This document shows, piece after piece, positions 4,458 through 5,060 of a stretch of DNA of 5,060 nucleotides. Numbering within the stretch: position 1 is the first letter of the stretch; each line of letters starts with the position of its first letter. Made by a program: the position numbers and the translations under genes. The notes beneath the pieces were generated by a model. It ran no database searches, was not told the DNA's origin, and saw only the letters and a list, made by a program, of their open reading frames with translations. The stretch covers positions 1 through 5,060 of the forward strand of contig CAMIGT010000144.1 in the NCBI GenBank assembly GCA_946221975.1, given 5' to 3'. This stretch comes from an uncultured Blastococcus sp. GTDB taxonomy: Bacteria; Actinomycetota; Actinomycetes; Mycobacteriales; Antricoccaceae.

Positions 4458-5060
4458 TCACGGCACGACAAGAACGCTGCCCATGGAGCTGGCGCTGTCG
4501 GGACTGTGCAGCCCAACGATGACCGGGCCCGTGGAGAGATCCATTCCGTCCTCAAGCGGGAAGTACACCGTTCCCGTGCAGGGCACCTGCTCCATACGTA
4601 GGCACTGGGTTTGCGACGTCCCTGGGCCCGCGTACGCCTCCTGGAACGAGTGCGACACGCTCGAGGTGTAGCTCGCCGGATCACCCTGGATGACAACCCA
4701 GGCGATATCGGAGTAACCATCGGGGTTGCCATCGCCGGCCGCAGTCACCACGATCGTTGCGGACGCGACCGGCGTCTTGGGGTCGACCGGGTCGAGATTG
4801 CTGTCATTGAGCTCAAGATCCGGCGGGATGGATGCCTCGGCCTGGAAGTCGGTGAGCTGTACCGTCCAGCCCTCGCAGGTCACAACCGCATCCATCGAGA
4901 TAACGGTGTCACCCAGTTCATCGGTCTCGCAGTCCAGCTGCCCGGTCAGCGGCTCAGGACCGGTATATCCCGCGGATTCGTCAGGCTGCTGGTTTGACTC
5001 GTCGTCCGGGGAGCTCCCTGAGCTCGGCTGCTGGTCCTGAGATTCGCTGCTCGATGCGGC
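4458..5060 (-). CDS. Unrecognised probable exported protein, C-terminal 200 residues (start beyond window)
   Basis: The frame is open from the right edge to TGA at 4460-4458; an internal ATG at 4895 should not be taken as the start because the upstream codons are clearly coding. Visible residues 1-33 are a low-complexity Ser/Gln/Asp/Pro/Glu linker, typical of the segment that follows the lipobox or signal peptide of actinobacterial surface proteins. Residues about 40-200 form a compact domain rich in beta-forming stretches (TVQLTDFQ, ASATIVVTAAG, IAWVVIQG, TGTVYFPL, VLVV). It contains four cysteines (44, 62, 153, 161), enough for two disulfides, which favours an extracellular location. The strand pattern recalls immunoglobulin-like or DUF4352-type lipoprotein domains, but this is weak and no function is assigned. 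The signal sequence lies outside the window. A decayed copy of its 3' end follows immediately. Confidence 0.75.
   Translation of the reverse strand, partial: AASSSESQDQQPSSGSSPDDESNQQPDESAGYTGPEPLTGQLDCETDELGDTVISMDAVVTCEGWTVQLTDFQAEASIPPDLELNDSNLDPVDPKTPVASATIVVTAAGDGNPDGYSDIAWVVIQGDPASYTSSVSHSFQEAYAGPGTSQTQCLRMEQVPCTGTVYFPLEDGMDLSTGPVIVGLHSPDSASSMGSVLVVP

Noticed and set aside
4225..4461. 79-residue N-terminal extension of the reductoisomerase-like protein
   Set aside because: It is Arg-rich, out of frame with the paralogue remnant it crosses, and the family N-terminus starts at the ATG at 4224. An ATG at 4278 also lacks a ribosome binding site and family similarity.

Overview
This window is GC-rich, densely coding DNA, almost certainly from an actinomycete. 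The evidence is strong G/C preference at third codon positions, a LytR-CpsA-Psr (LCP) wall-polymer ligase gene, a GGTGGTTGAG...TCGAAACCACC intergenic element of a kind common in actinobacterial genomes, and TANNNT-type -10 candidates. I cannot place it to genus. No rRNA, tRNA, CRISPR array, insertion sequence or phage gene is visible.

Layout from left to right. Positions 1-156 are a gap holding a compound repeat and a possible leaderless start running off the left edge. An LCP protein gene (157-1275, minus) follows. A HxlR-family regulator (1395-1886, minus) lies upstream of it and in the same orientation, separated by a 119-base leader with possible alternative hairpins. An 87-base divergent promoter region (1887-1973) separates the regulator from a dihydrofolate-reductase-like (RibD C-terminal type) oxidoreductase (1974-2531, plus). 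That gene overlaps by four bases (GTGA) a low-molecular-weight protein tyrosine phosphatase gene (2528-3097, plus). A convergent gap (3098-3219) with a 12-base tandem repeat and a 12-bp perfect hairpin leads to a ketol-acid reductoisomerase-like gene (3220-4224, minus). Beyond it is a 233-base gap containing what looks like the frameshifted 3' remnant of a paralogue of the next gene. The last gene is the C-terminal part of an unrecognised, probably exported protein (4458 to the right edge, minus).

How the genes may work together. The HxlR regulator, the oxidoreductase and the phosphatase form a plausible divergently transcribed module: the regulator carries the conserved N-terminal cysteine of the family, the shared promoter region has palindromes, and the oxidoreductase and phosphatase are translationally coupled. 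The LCP protein is likely an independent envelope gene, or is co-transcribed from the regulator. The reductoisomerase-like gene stands away from any branched-chain amino acid genes and has lost two catalytic residues of the classical enzyme, so it is probably a paralogue with a different substrate. No complete novel defence or mobile system is evident. The most interesting signals are the divergent reductoisomerase, the decayed duplicate next to the exported protein, and the convergent junction whose 41 codons are open on both strands.
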